NCBI GenBank assembly: GCA_007922225.1
Contig: ML679973.1
Location: 4,280,413-4,344,412 of the forward strand
Origin: Emydura subglobosa
Lineage: Eukaryota; Chordata; Testudines; Chelidae
DNA: 64,000 nucleotides
Reading direction: 5' to 3'
Both the position numbers and the translations under genes were made by a program. The notes under the pieces were generated by a model that saw only the letters and a program-made list of their open reading frames with translations, did no database searches and was not told the DNA's origin. Below, piece after piece: positions 1-11,395 of this stretch. Each line of letters starts with the position of its first letter. Position 1 is the stretch's first letter.

Positions 1-61
1 ATGGACCGCGATGAAAATGAATTATTGGTTGATGGCCCAAGATCACATACTATCTAGAGCA

Positions 62-345
62 AAGATTCATAGATTCATAAATTTTAAGGCAAGAAGAGAC
101 CATTCTGATCATCTAGTCTGACGTCCTGTATAACACAGAGCATAGAATTTCACCCGCTGATTCTTGCATTGAGTCCTATAACTTCTGGTTGAGCGAAAGT
201 CTATGTCCTAGAAAGATATCTAGTCTTGATATACGCTCTTCAGGTGATGGAGAACCCGCCACATCCCCGAGTACATTGTTTCAATGATTCATTACCCTCT
301 CTGTTAAAAATGTACACCTGATTCCCAGTATGAGAATACATCTCA
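62..345 (-). repeat. CR1 LINE 3' end fragment
   Basis: The opening (catagattcat) followed by the run 'gatcatctagtctgac' is the reverse complement of the 3' untranslated end of a sauropsid CR1 retrotransposon. A 5'-truncated copy therefore reads on the minus strand. The same pattern recurs near 26,890. The inner boundary is approximate and no target duplication was identified. Confidence 0.7.
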
Positions 346-1190
346 ATGAGACTACATCACAAATGGAAGAGTGGCAAAGAAACCACAGGAGTTCTGTGTC
401 CAAGTATCACCTTCTGCCCCTTATACTTGGTTCTTTTCTGTGGCAGCAGGCATTTTCCATGCTTGCCTGCACCTTATGCATTTTCTGCATTGAAGTTTTA
501 GCCACTGATACCTCCACACCAGTGTAGCTGCAGCAGTGCATACTCCTGGCATGGACATGGTGCCCCAATGGGCAAGCTGCTAAATAATAAATAAGAAGAT
601 ATTTTATTATTTATCAGTTCCATAAGCGTGCGTGGGATAGTACAAACAGGTCCTTAGCCCAAAGAGCTTAACTAGATGAAAGCAGTTCATTCTGTCCTTT
701 TCTGCTTTAAGCAGATGAGAAAAGGTATGCAAGGTATGACCAATCCTAGATCAGCGCGTGACCATGTGCACATCTGACATATTCCATCCACTAGAGTCAG
801 ATTGGGAACACAGATCAAAGCCACATTTTGACTGGCAGAGGCAATGTGTGGGAGGGGGCATGCGGGGGTCACATGCCCCTCCCCCAGATTTGCTGCTTGG
901 CTTGTTCTGAGCATGCTCACACGGACTGAGCATGCTCAGTAACACTGCTGAAGCTGGTTGCCCTCATTCTGACCCCCCCCCGCCACTATTGGCAGGCACC
1001 GGTCATCTTTGTGGACTGGCCACATGAGCCTTTTTGATAATGTCGCATCTGTGCACTAAGTCTCACTGGTGCATGATGGGCCCTCATCACTGAAGAACAA
1101 ACCAAATCCTGCCACTGTTTATGTTAAATGGGAGGGCAGCGGGATGATAATCAAGGATGCTTATGCCCATGCATTACTCTAAACCCATTG
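346..1190. other. Stretch without recognised gene
   Basis: Short reading frames only, none with a recognisable domain. There is a C-rich run near 967-980. I see no splice-bounded exon or identifiable repeat here. Confidence 0.5.
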
Positions 1191-1194
1191 GACT

Positions 1195-1905
1195 CTCCCC
1201 ATCTGTGGTGGAGTGTGCTCTCCAAACTGCCCCTGCAAGAGCTGAATGGGGCCAGGTGGGCCCAATCAGCTAATTAGGCTGTGAAGGGGGAGGCAGCTTT
1301 AGGCCGGAGTCAGCTAATTAGACAGAAGCTCACCTGTGAAGGACAGGTGGAGCTTCTTCAAAAGGCAGGAAATTGGAAGCAGATAGGGCAGCAGGGAGAA
1401 GTCTTCAGTCACTCCCTGGGAGATGGGGCGGGTGCTAGCGCTGCAGAGATGAGTTGTCTAAAGTTACTCCCTGGAAGTGGGGAGAGCCAGGAGATATGAA
1501 AACAGCTCAGGGAAAGACAGCAAGGTGCAGGGAATAGGCCTTGGCTGCTGTGTAGAGGGTCCCTGAGCTGGAACCCAGCGTACAGGCTGGGCCCAGGTTC
1601 TCCTGCCAGCCACTGCAGGAGTGGCACTGTGAGGTAATGAAGTGGAAGACTGCTGGAGAGCGGGAACCTTGATATACTCTCCACTTGGTCCCTGGAAACC
1701 ACAAGAATGACCTAGCTGGAGGGCTGAGTCCCACAGAGGGATCTGCAGTTCTTGGAGCGAGAGAGGGGCTGCAGAGGAGAAACTGTGAGGGTGTAACTGC
1801 TGCAAGGAAGTTGGCCTGACTGAACTAAACCCCAGAACCACTGCGAGGTGTCATCATCCAGTGGGGAGTAGAGCAGCCCATCACACCGTCACTCTGCAAG
1901 AACAC
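1195..1905 (+). repeat. LTR-like interspersed repeat, candidate
   Basis: The block is unlike its AT-rich surroundings and reads like a retroelement LTR or its leader. It has two 'cagctaattag' motifs about 45 bases apart (near 1266 and 1310) and purine-rich sequence throughout. It contains no domain. Assignment rests on general resemblance to reptile LTR sequence; no clear TG..CA ends or target duplication were found. Confidence 0.35.
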
Positions 1906-2339
1906 AACCTAGGGAGAGCAGCTGGCTCAGTCTAATGGGACTGAATGACTCTCCCACCATGTTCCTTTACAAATGCCCAAGATACCAGTGGATTGAATAC
2001 TCCCTTCATACAAGCTGCCCAAATCCATCCATACAACACTCATGTTTTGGATAGTTCTTCGCAGAGGATTTGGGGGATTGTTTCAGGCCAGAAGTTTCTC
2101 TTATTCTTCAAGGAATCCCCAAAAGAATCTCCTCTTGGCCCCCCAGGGAAGTCATGCAGGTGATGGCAGACTTGGCCTGGAGTGCCCCTGAAGCCATGTT
2201 CCATTTGCATGCTGCCAGATGTGCACATAAGTGTGGGTCTGACAGTGACAGACTGAGCACCTATAGTCCCTTTGGCTTCAATGGGACATGCAGGTGCTCA
2301 GAACCTCTGAAAATCAGGTCCCTTACCTAGAATTCTATA

Positions 2340-2425
2340 ATCTACAACCAGACACCTAAAACTAAAAAATGTCGGTCTAAGTGACTTTCCAAGGCCGCAC
2401 AGCAAATTAGAGGAAGAACATTAAT
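2340..2425 (-). repeat. MIR-like SINE remnant
   Basis: The string 'taagtgactttccaagg' followed by a 'cacagcaaatt' run is the reverse complement of the conserved MIR core. The remnant is short and diverged. Confidence 0.45.
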
Positions 2426-2429
2426 GGGC

Positions 2430-2526
2430 TCAGTACAGGGATAACTGGGTAAAATTTGATAGCCTGTGAAACACATGAAGTGAGGTTATATAATAGTCCC
2501 TTCTGGTTTGAAACGCTATGAATCTA
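2430..2526 (+). repeat. CR1 LINE 3' tail
   Basis: The segment ends in 'cccttctggtttgaaacg' followed by the octamer-like terminal repeat 'ctatgaatctatg'. This is the normal 3' terminus of a CR1/L3-type element, on the plus strand. Severely 5'-truncated. Confidence 0.6.
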
Positions 2527-3214
2527 TGCAACCAGCATTAGAAACCAGAGCTTCCGGTTCCCCAGCCTACCCTCACTTCAATCACTAGACTGTACTCCTC
2601 TCAAAATATAAGGCAGTGGCAAAGTTTATACATTAAAGGGACCACTCCTGCTTGCCTTACACACATAGCCCCATTGACTTCAGTGGGACTTTGGATGAGT
2701 AAGGATATGAATAAAGTTTGCAGGATCATGCTCTAAACTATTAAACTAGTCTCATAAATTAAAAATGTAGCCTCCCTAGCAACTGTATGGGCATAGCAAC
2801 CCTGTGTTTATTTCTTACAATAGAACATAACAGACCACTGAAAGGAAACCAGTGAACTTTTCCTTCCTTTTTCAGTCAAAACTAAGATAACTAAGCTTTC
2901 TTTTTAGCAGGACTCATTAATATTTATCAAGTGCTTTGAAAATACATAGTACTATTTAATAAGTGCTGAGCATTAGTATTGCAACATTATGTTAAAGCAA
3001 ACCTGCAGGTAAAATGCACATTGTATGTACTTTCAGAGCTCTGGAAAGACCTGATATTACATGCTAACCAGGTTACTTTAAAGGATCAATTTAAAATAAC
3101 AGACTTGTTTCTGAGAGGTTTTTTTTTAAGTCATTCTGATAATTTTGGGAATTTCACTGTGTACAACCTACAAATTCTTGTTCTTGTTTTAGGAATTCGA
3201 TGACACAGCACTTG
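2527..3214. other. AT-rich stretch without recognised feature
   Basis: I find no gene, exon or identifiable repeat in this interval. Confidence 0.5.
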
Positions 3215-3560
3215 CATAAGGGCTTGCTTTCACTAGAGCCTTTTCCAATATAGCTATGCCAGCAAAGTCCCCTACTGGCGACGCAGTAGTTTGTGGTGTA
3301 GACCAGTCTTCAATGTATAGTGTTCTGCCAATAAAAGGTGTTCTGCCAACATAGCTATACCACCTCCTAGAATAATATTAGCGAAGCCAACAGAAGCATG
3401 CTTTCTCAGTATAGTTGTGTCTACCCTAGGGCTTTTGCTGGTATAGCGAAGTCAGCTGGGGGTATGTGTGAATCTTTTCCACACACACTCCTAGCAGACA
3501 TAGCTATGCCAGCGAAAGTTTGTAGTGTAGACCAGTCTTCGATGTATAGTGAATCTGCCA
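3215..3560. repeat. MITE-like repeat with internal direct duplication
   Basis: The motif family 'tatagctatgccagc' and 'tagtgtagacca' is shared with other palindromic non-autonomous repeats in this window (about 4545, 13979, 26477, 28409). A block around 'gtgtagaccagtcttc' appears at about 3297 and again at about 3526, some 229 bp apart, with one or two differences. Confidence 0.5.
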
Positions 3561-3639
3561 GGGACTAATATAGTCCCTGACACACATCGCTTGCCCTGTC
3601 TGGAAGAAACTACAGAACAAACAAACAACAATGTTGTCA

Positions 3640-4432
3640 ACATAAGGACTGGGCTGTGGCTAAATGATGGATTTAGGCCTGAGCTGGAACAGCAAGTTCT
3701 ACCCAGGTGGTTTGATGGGAGAGGTGTTTGGAGACTGGAAAATCCCCAAACAGGAAAACAAAAACCAGATGATAGCGCTAACTTTTAAAAATCAGTTTGA
3801 GTGAGAGAGGGGCACAGGCTTTTGGCAGGAGATGTAGAAGCAGCCCATGTCAAAGGAAGCAGAGAGAAACAGCAGACTCCAAATTCCAGAGGGGAAGCCT
3901 GGAAGAAAGAGATCCAGGAGAGGAGACTTGGAATCCTGAAAGGATGCTGTCCCAAATCTTGAACACTGAAGCAGGAAATGGCGTATAGATGTCTTATTGT
4001 TTTGTCTGGATCTGTATATTGCGTGTGCTGTCTACAGTAAAGAGTGATTGTTTTTTGGAACCCTTACAAACCCTGGGTCTATTTGCTTCAACTATCAAGT
4101 GTCCCAGAAGAGGTAACTGTAAACCAGAGTACGCACAAGGTTGGCGCTCGGGAAATGTGTGATAAGCTAGTAGGGTGTTGTGAGGAGGGTCAGCACTGGT
4201 CCTGGGATCCTAGGACAGTTGGTCTACAAGGCCTCACTCCCATGAAGGGATAACAGTCTGTGTGCCCAGTAAGTGTATCAGAAAGGCCAAAAGATACAGT
4301 GCTGGAGCCTACCTAGGTTCAGGAAAGCTGAAGAGGACACAGGTCTAGCCTAGTGGGACCTAAACACAACAGCCTGGTGAACGCCAGCAGGGAGAGTTTG
4401 ACAGTCTGGGTTGAGTTTGGGCTGTGACAGTC
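3640..4432 (+). repeat. LTR-like repeat, candidate
   Basis: A coherent purine-rich block that ends 'gggctgtgaca' and contains 'acagtaaagagtgattg', which resembles the polyadenylation region of a retroelement LTR. I see no internal coding region, so a solo LTR is the best guess. No target duplication was verified. Confidence 0.35.
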
Positions 4433-4539
4433 ATAGCCTTAAATTTAATCTAATTTAACTTTTCCAGGCAATTTTTGATTTTGTCAGCCTGATTGATAAC
4501 CTGGTAACCTGGGCAATCACAGAAAGCCTTCAGGCTGAT

Positions 4540-4705
4540 CTACACTAACAAATTCTACTGGCATAACTATTTTGGTTAGAGATGTGGGTTTTTTTGCCAA
4601 CATAGCTAGACCAGTAAAAGCTCTAGTGTGGACACAATTACACCAGTATAAAGGTGCCTTATATCTATAGAACTGCATCCATGCTAGAGACTTTTTGCCA
4701 CTTTA
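4540..4705. repeat. MITE-like fragment
   Basis: It contains 'gatctacactaacaaattc', 'tggcataactatttt', 'gccaacatagctagacc' and 'ctagtgtggaca', the same family as the block at 3215-3560. The flanking 4706-5324 shows no recognisable gene. Confidence 0.45.
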
Positions 4706-5324
4706 TCATTATACTATTTTTGCAAAGCTTTCTATGATAGATAAGGCCTTACAGTGCAACATCACAGTGCAAAATTTGACCACCTGAGATCAAGCCAAGG
4801 AGTGTATGAAATGCAAACCCCCTTGTAGACTTTATGCAGATATTTCATATATAAAAATGCACCTAACACCTTATGCATATGCATGAGGGTCCACAACCCT
4901 CCTTTTCCTTATCTGTAGTTCCAGATCCCTGCAACTGCTGGGGTGCCCTGCTTTTCATAGAGTGTTCTCTTAGTTTTCTTTATTCTCATTAGCATCTCAT
5001 TAACATTTGCATCAATCTATTTCCAGGGTTACCTGAGATAAGAGCAGAACTTTCCATGATGTTACAATCAGGTGCCTTGTGGTCTAGATCCGTACATTGT
5101 GGTCTACTTTTCCAGAACATCACCTGTTGGCAATTCTTTACAGTAATCTTGTAACTTTTCTGGCCTAGGGTTATTCTTAGGTCATCCATTTATGCCAACT
5201 TCCTGAAGCCTAGAGTGGCTAAGCTGAAATCTTACAGGCCTTCACCTGTAGCCCTTGCATTACAGCCATGCTTTAGTTATAAATCTAATACACACTTATC
5301 ACTCGTAAATATTTGTATGCAGTG

Positions 5325-5573
5325 TTGTTGTAGTTGTGTCAGTCCTGGGATATTAGAGAGGCCAGATGCGTGAAGTAATATCTTTTATTGGACCAACTTC
5401 TGTTGGTGAGAGAGGCAAGCTTTCGAGCTACACAGAGATCATCTTCAGGTCTGGGAAAGGTACACAAAATGTCAAGCTAAATACAAGTTGGAACAGATAG
5501 TTTAAGTAGTTAGCACATATCCTAAGGGGCCATTCAAGGTTAAGTGGCCAGTTAACACTCCATTAGGTGATTA
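5325..5573. repeat. Left half of a palindromic (foldback) MITE
   Basis: The left arm reads 'atcttttattggaccaac' then 'ttctgttggtgagagagg', then 'cttcaggtctgggaaa', and ends near 'aagtggccagtt'. The same order, inverted, is found at 7653-7893, so the two halves form a long inverted repeat of roughly 230 bp per arm. The LTR retroelement at 5574-7652 separates the arms. Confidence 0.7.
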
Positions 5574-5886
5574 TGACAGGGCACCTGTCCCTTACTGGCC
5601 AGGAAAGAGTTAAGAGGGCCCTTGGAGAGGCTGCATGAGAAGTGGCCAATAGGAAAGGGCTGTGTGGCAACCAATCAGGGCCCAGGAGGCTGGTATAAAA
5701 GGGCCTGCGGAATGGCGGGAGGGGGGAACATGGCTTGTGGCTCAGCCAGAAGGTGGAGTCATGAGAAGGAGGGTCCGGTGGAGACAGGACGGAGGGCGAG
5801 ACACCAGTGGGGCATCTGCCTGACTGAGGCTGATTCCCCAGATAGCCAGCAGGAGGTGCAAAGGTGATGAGCCAGACCTTGTTACA
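5574..5886 (+). repeat. 5' LTR of the LTR retroelement
   Basis: It carries two CCAAT-like boxes near 5645 and 5670 and TATA 'tataaaag' at about 5694, followed by a region matching the end of the 3' LTR ('gattccccagatagccagc') and the terminus 'gttaca'. Compared with the 3' copy it lacks about 330 bp downstream of the TATA box. The start at 'tgacaggg' is a best guess. Confidence 0.6.
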
Positions 5887-6390
5887 CGTGATGGAAAATG
5901 TGGGCACCTGGTCACCCCTGATATAAGGGGGGCATAGAAGACGGTTGGGAAAATCGCCTGGTATAGCATTTGACAGACAGAGTGAGTGCTGAAATATGGA
6001 GCTGCAATACGCAGAGGCCCTCTTTGCCGAGGGGAGAAAAGCCCTCCCCAGCTGGGCCCTGGACTGACCAACCCCAACGAAGGGGACAGACAGTCAGAGC
6101 AAATCCAGGCTCTGCTGATGCAGGTCCTGGAAAATCAGCCGAGACTATGGGAGGCGAACCAGCACCTATAGGAGTACTTGCTTGAGATTGCAGAGCAGCA
6201 GCAGTACATATTTTGGATCTGCAGAGGAGAGGAAGAAAAAGGCCATAAGGGCTGTAGACACGAGAGAAGACCCAAGGTCTGGAGGCAGAGAGCCTGACCA
6301 AAGCACTGTTACCTAAATGACCAGCAGGGTCACCTGCAGAGGGGCTGCCCCTACTGAGGGAGGGGATGGAAGCCCAAGAGAATCCCACCT

Positions 6391-6612
6391 GTGAGGAGAA
6401 CAGGGTGGGGGTGGAGGTGCTGGGCCTGTGGGCTAGAAAGGCACCTATGGAGGGAATGCCCAGACAAGGGCAGGAAAGACCAGGCTAGCCCAAGCAAAGG
6501 GGTTGAACAAGGGAAGGACATGGGGAGACATGGGCCACGGGGAAACCAAAGATATGTTTCTGGTGCCAGGAGGAGGGCCACTTAAAAAGGCATTGCCCCT
6601 TTAAACAAAGGC
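6391..6612 (+). pseudogene. gag nucleocapsid remnant with two CCHC zinc knuckles
   Basis: Two zinc knuckles of the form C-x2-C-x4-H-x4-C can be read. The first, CWACGLERHLWREC, starts at 6418. The second, CFWCQEEGHLKRHC, starts at 6555 in another frame. Paired knuckles are the RNA-binding signature of a retroelement nucleocapsid. The change of frame between them shows a frameshift of the original gag. Sequence upstream (about 5990-6390) may be capsid remnant but shows no recognisable motif. Not functional. Confidence 0.65.
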
Positions 6613-7017
6613 GGGCTAGAAAAGGGATGCCTGGGGCCCAGGTCAGGTCAGAGACTGACCAGAGGGATGGGTCAGTGAGGACTGAGGGCCTGGCTGAGAG
6701 TCATCTCCCACACCCAGCAGGGGGCAAAAGGGGGATGACTGGGACAGAGAGGGCCCGGGTAGATAAAGAAACCCATATGGAAGCTGAACAGGCTGAAGAA
6801 GGAACCCAGACCGTGGAGGAAAGGGTGCTGGAGGATTCAATGGGGCAGATAAGAGGTACAGGGGAAGCTGGTAGCTACTGAACAAGTGCTGCAGATCACA
6901 ATGAAGGAGAAGGGGATGTGTGTCTACTTCTTAAAGGACACTGAGAAGCAGTGAGAGACCCTGAAAGACCATATCTGGGTAGTGCAGAGCATGAGGCATC
7001 CCTACCCATGAGGGTTG

Positions 7018-7652
7018 CAGGCTTGAGGGTCAGCAAAGGGTTAAGAGGGCCCTTGGCGATGGTGCATGAAAAGTAGCCAATAGGAAGGAGCTGTGTGGCA
7101 GCCAATCAGGGCTCAGGAGGCCAGTATAAAAGGCAGCTGCAGAGTCGAACAAGGAGAGTGCCTCCCAGGAGCTCAAAGAGGAAGGATGGTCAGCACTGTG
7201 GACAGAGCAGTGACTGGCTGGGACTCAGCAGAGCTGAATGCCCTGAAGCAAGGGTGGAGAAGGTACTGGGGCTGCAGCAAAGTGGCCAAGGGAAATCCAC
7301 TGAGGAGTTGGGGGAGATGCAGTGGAAGGCTGCCACATACAGAGTCCCTGGACTGGGATTTGAAATAGTGGGTGGGCCTGGGTCCTTCCCCTCCTCCCCC
7401 AGATTGCCATAGGAGTGGTGGCAGGACTGCAGTGGCCACAGTGGGAAGTGGCTAGAGCAGACTGTAGAATCCCCGGGATGGGGGGGAACATGGATTGTGA
7501 TTCAGCCGGAGGGACGAGTCACGAGAAGGAGGGTCCAGTGGTGATAGAGTGGAGGGTGAGACACTGCAGAGAGGGGGCGTCTGCCTAGCTGAGAGCTGAT
7601 TCCCCAGATAGCCAGCAGGAGGTGCCAAGGCAGCGAGTCGGGGACTGTTACA
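7018..7652 (+). repeat. 3' LTR of the LTR retroelement
   Basis: It repeats the CCAAT and TATA architecture of the 5' LTR (TATA near 7123) and ends 'gttaca' at 7652. It has about 330 bp after the TATA box that are missing from the 5' copy, so one copy carries an internal deletion. The exact start is unclear because the first 20-30 bases do not align well. Confidence 0.6.
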
Positions 7653-7893
7653 GGGATGGTGACAGAGAAGTATGGGACAATAACATGTCAACTGGCCACT
7701 TCACTTTGGATGGTCTCTTACTTTAAAATATATGCTATTGGTTTGATCTTGTATTTAGCTGTGGTTGTGATACACTGAGTACAGCTTCCCAGACCTGAAG
7801 AAGAGCGCTGTGTAGCTTGGAAACTTGTCTCTCTCTAACAACAGAAGTTGGTCCAATAAAAGATATTGCCTCACCCACCTTGTCTCCTAAAAC
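7653..7893. repeat. Right half of the palindromic MITE
   Basis: It is the inverted counterpart of 5325-5573, with 'caactggccacttcac', 'cccagacctgaagaag', 'agaagttggtccaat' and 'aaaagatattgcctcaccc' in mirrored order. A separate fragment of the same arm lies at 16350-16445. Confidence 0.7.
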
Positions 7894-7919
7894 ATGGCCT
7901 AAGATTGACCAGGAATCGA

Positions 7920-9790
7920 CTACAAAATTAGGTTGACCTAAGTTATCTTGGCATACAACTACTGCATTATGTCACTTTTGCGTGTCCACTGTACATTCCT
8001 TGTTTTGGTGGTGCATGTCCTCGCTAGCCGCGCTTGCATCACTGCAGAGAGCAGTGCACCATGCATAGCTATCGTACTATGCAACTCACCACCATCTAGT
8101 GCAGTGTTTTGACTGTTTTGCAATGCTTCATGAGGCCAAACAAGTCATACATAGGTGACTGGAAACACAATTTCAACATCCCGTAATGCAGTGTTCTTCA
8201 TCCCATAATTTAATCTGTATCCTATAATGTTTTGTGCCTCTTTTCAAAAAAAAAAAAATCTCTGCAAACGTGCCTGTCCATCCTTACTGTCTGACAGAAA
8301 TATGGACCCCCCCCCACACACACAGCTCTGAACTGCTGTAATGAGTGTTACTGCAGAATCAGTGCTTGCATTTGCCAAGCCACCTGAGGAGGCGTGGGGA
8401 ACATGATGATTCTGTGGGGACTAGACTGCTGTGGGACATAGAAAGAAACAATTCAAAGTTGTTGGCGGTATTCATGGAGCAGCTGCAGATGGTGGAGTGC
8501 TGGTTCTGGGCCTGAGAAACAAGCAGTGACAGGTGGGATCACATCGTCATGCAGGTCTGGGATGAGGAGCAGTGGCTACAAAACTTTCAGAGGTGCAAGG
8601 TCACATTCCCGGATCTGTATGCAGAGCTTGCTCCAGTGCAGGGACACCACAATGAGATCTGCACTGACAGAGGAGAAGCGAGTGGTGATCACTTTGTGGG
8701 AACTTGCAACATCCAATTGCTACCAACCACTCGGGAATCAATTTGGAATTGAGAATTCCACCAGGGGGGTTGTTGTGATAAGTTTACAGGGCCACTAATT
8801 GCCTACTGCTACGAAGAACTCTGACTCTGGGCAGTGTGCAGGACATAATGGATGGATTTGCCAGCAATGGGATTCCCAAACTCTAGTGGGGTGATAGAGG
8901 GTGCACACATCTCTATTTTGCCCCCAGACCACCTTGCCACAGAATACATCAACAGAAAGGGCTACTTTTCTATGGTATTGCAAGCACTGGTGGATCACTG
9001 GGGATGCTTTACCGACATCAGTGTGGGCTGGTCAGGGAAGATGCATGATGCATGCATCTTTAAGGATACAGGCTGTTCAGAAAGCTGCAAGTAGGGACTT
9101 TCTTTCCAGCAGACTGGTGGATTACCATTGGGATGTTGCAATGCCAATACTGATCCTGGGAGATCCAGCCTACTCCTCACTCCCATGAAGCTGTATGCCA
9201 GCCACCTTTACAGCATAGAGGAGTGCTTCAACTACAGGCTCAGCAGATACAGAATGACAGATGAATGTGCCTGTGGCCATTTGAAAGGTCACTGGTGCTG
9301 TCTACTCACAAGGTTGGTCCTCAGTGGAAAAAAATATCCCAATGGTTATGCAAGACACAGCAGGCAGCTATAATCTGTAACTGCTTTGGGGTTTAGAGCC
9401 TAGCCACCACTAGAGGAGGGAACAGAGCACCACTCCGAGCAAGCAGGGGTAACATATCTGTAAAGCAAAGGAGGAAAAGTTTCCACGGATGTGGAAGGTG
9501 GAGGTGTAACGGCTGTCTGCTGATTTTGAGCAGCCGGACTCAAGGCTATAAAGAGAGCTCAGCATGGAGCTATTTGGCTCAGATAGGCTTTCAATAGACC
9601 ATTTCAATAGTGAGTTAGCGCACACTACAGCAACATATATGACTATATCTGACCTTGCTCTTTTGCACCCCGGTATTAACTGTGTAACGAGTGCTGTATG
9701 TGTGTGGTAATATAACACTGCAAACACACCAGTTGCTGTTCTCTCTGAATGATGTCAGCTCCAGCCTGCCTATGTTGTGAACTCATAAAG
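7920..9790 (+). mobile_element. PIF/Harbinger DNA transposon, decayed
   Basis: This interval carries the transposase remnant described at 8526-9373 together with its non-coding flanks. A piece of the accessory Myb-like gene lies on the opposite strand at 9934-10510, and perhaps another at 12052-12195, as is common in Harbinger elements. Terminal inverted repeats were not located, so the ends are estimates. Confidence 0.55.
8526..9373 (+). pseudogene. Harbinger-type DDE transposase pseudogene
   Basis: The transposase can be followed in pieces through three frames. A central block at 8852-9094 holds the strongly conserved 'TEYINRKGYFSMVLQALVD' and 'VGWSGKMHDACIF'. A later block has GDPAY (about 9159-9173), and a third has NYRLSRYRMTDECACGHLKG (Glu codon about 9263). 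In the family these blocks carry the D..D..E metal-binding triad; the usual first Asp motif (DGTH) is here EGAH, so the first catalytic acid is altered. At least two frameshifts and a stop at 9094 exclude activity. Confidence 0.75.
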
Positions 9791-9933
9791 ATGAATTAAG
9801 TTTAAAAAAAAAAAACTTCTTTATTTCACACCCATGGAAAATGACACATTTATAACTGACTAAAACTTAATAAATAAAGGGAAAAGAATTTTTGAAGGGG
9901 GAAAGAACCATCATTTCTATTTCAGAAACGCAT

Positions 9934-10510
9934 TCACTGGTGTGTGAAAGACACAACTGCTGTATGTGCAGCTGTGATTGTCTGTACTTTCCCCTGGGGT
10001 GGAATGGTAGGGGCAGTGCAGTGGCCCTGGACGTCACATGGACGTGTGTGTGTGTGGGGGTGGGGGGGGTGGTAGGGAAGGGAGGTCCCTGCGGGAATGC
10101 AGTTGTCTATGGGCTGCAGAGCAAGGCAAGCATGGGACTGTAGAATCTGAAGGTCAACAAGAGTCTGTAGCAAGTCTGTTTGCTGCTTGAGATGTGCTAG
10201 CATCTCCTGTTTCACGTCTCTCTCCTTTTCATGTGCTTTTCTCCCCTCCACTGTCTGAGGGTGATCCTCCATACACTCTGCTCAGTAGCCAAAGAGACTT
10301 GCAGGATCTCTTGGAACATGTCCTCTTCCTTCTCCTCATCTCATTGACTTTAAGGTCAGAAATGATCATCTTATCTGGCTGAGACTCTCCACTGCTGTAG
10401 ATGGAGAGCTCCCCCGGGCGACATTTCCAGCTGCAAAAGATGCAATGCCCAGAGGTACCAATTGTGAGTGTATTCACAAGATAAATGGAAACTTGGTATA
10501 CTGAATTCAC
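9934..10510 (-). pseudogene. Harbinger accessory (Myb/SANT-like) ORF remnant, C-terminal part
   Basis: On the minus strand a short charged helical stretch, EKERDVKQEMLAHLKQQTD, is followed by LLQTLVDLQ. This resembles the C-terminal coiled segment of the Myb-like DNA-binding protein that accompanies Harbinger transposases. It converges on the transposase remnant at 8526-9373. It is fragmentary and broken; assignment is by resemblance and position. Confidence 0.45.
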
Positions 10511-10579
10511 TCCTTTTGATCCACAGAAATTGCAAGCACTACATTCTCACTTCGCCTTGGGATTCATAGAATATGGCAG

Positions 10580-11395
10580 TAGTCCCAGCCATGGTGAGTA
10601 CATCCTGGGTAGGGAAGGGGTGAGTTGCGGAATTAAGGAGGGATAGCTCACAGACATGAGTATATACTTATAGATAAAGCACCAGTTGAATCATGGTACG
10701 ATCTTCAAATAATTGTGGCTGAGTTGTGGTGAAGACAGGGAAAATCACAGAAAAATAATGGACCTCTATTAGTAACAGTAATGTGGAAAATCCAGAGTAG
10801 ACCTATTTGTTTAAGAAAAATTTGCTGGAATGATATAAACATTCAAGTATTATGTGATGCCTGCTAATTTTTTTTTTTATAACCAGACATTTTTCTGCAA
10901 CTACATTACATTCCTTTATAAAAAAAAAAAAAAAAGTGAGCAGTAAAATATAAAATTCAAAAGACAGTCTTGGGGAGAGTCAGCCTCCCTAAACACAGCT
11001 CCCCTGACCCTGCTCCATGGCCCCACCCATGTGTGCTGCTCCTCTTCCTCTGAGGCCCCCTACCTGCTGCTCGTGCCTCGGGGGTGAAGAGGTGCAAGGG
11101 GTTGATAGGAAGGAGGCTGGGGGGAGGGGGTAAAGAGGCACGAGTGGTAGGCAGGGAGGGGCCTTGATCGAAGAGATGTGAGCGGCGGGCAGGGCCAGAG
11201 CATGGTTGGGGCCCCAGAGGAGGCCAAGTGGGGCAGAGCAGGGGCTGGGGCCATGATTTGGGTGCCAGTGCCCCCTGCCTAGCTTCCCCAAAAGCAGGAG
11301 TCACGTATCGCCCATGCTAAAAGTCTTAGCACAACTGCTGTAGAAACTGAGTCCAGTCATTTTAGCCTTTTACATTTTACAGGCATTGAATGTTA
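10580..11395. other. Unassigned stretch, partly GC-rich
   Basis: A poly-A run lies at about 10918-10935. A GC-rich block follows at 10,980-11,300, with long but compositionally biased open frames on the minus strand. I see no domain or exon. It may be an unclassified SINE-like or satellite insertion. Confidence 0.35.

Larger units (their letters stand above)
5574..7652 (+). mobile_element. LTR retrotransposon remnant with paired LTRs
   Basis: Two related copies of a promoter-like block occur at 5574-5886 and about 7018-7652. Both contain 'gttaagagggcccttgg', CCAAT-type motifs (ccaatagg, ccaatcagg) and the TATA box 'tataaaag'; both end in 'gttaca'. Between them lies a short gag remnant with two retroviral-type zinc knuckles. 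No protease, reverse transcriptase or integrase is present, so the element is non-autonomous or heavily deleted. It sits in the centre of a palindromic MITE. Target duplications were not convincing. Confidence 0.65.

Noticed and set aside
3549..4253. Three consecutive plus-strand frames of 60-80 codons.
   Set aside because: No domain and no exon-type boundaries; the block looks like LTR sequence.
5912..6388. A 158-codon minus-strand open frame.
   Set aside because: It is antisense to the LTR element's internal region, has no domain and low-complexity composition; the plus strand with zinc knuckles explains the sequence.
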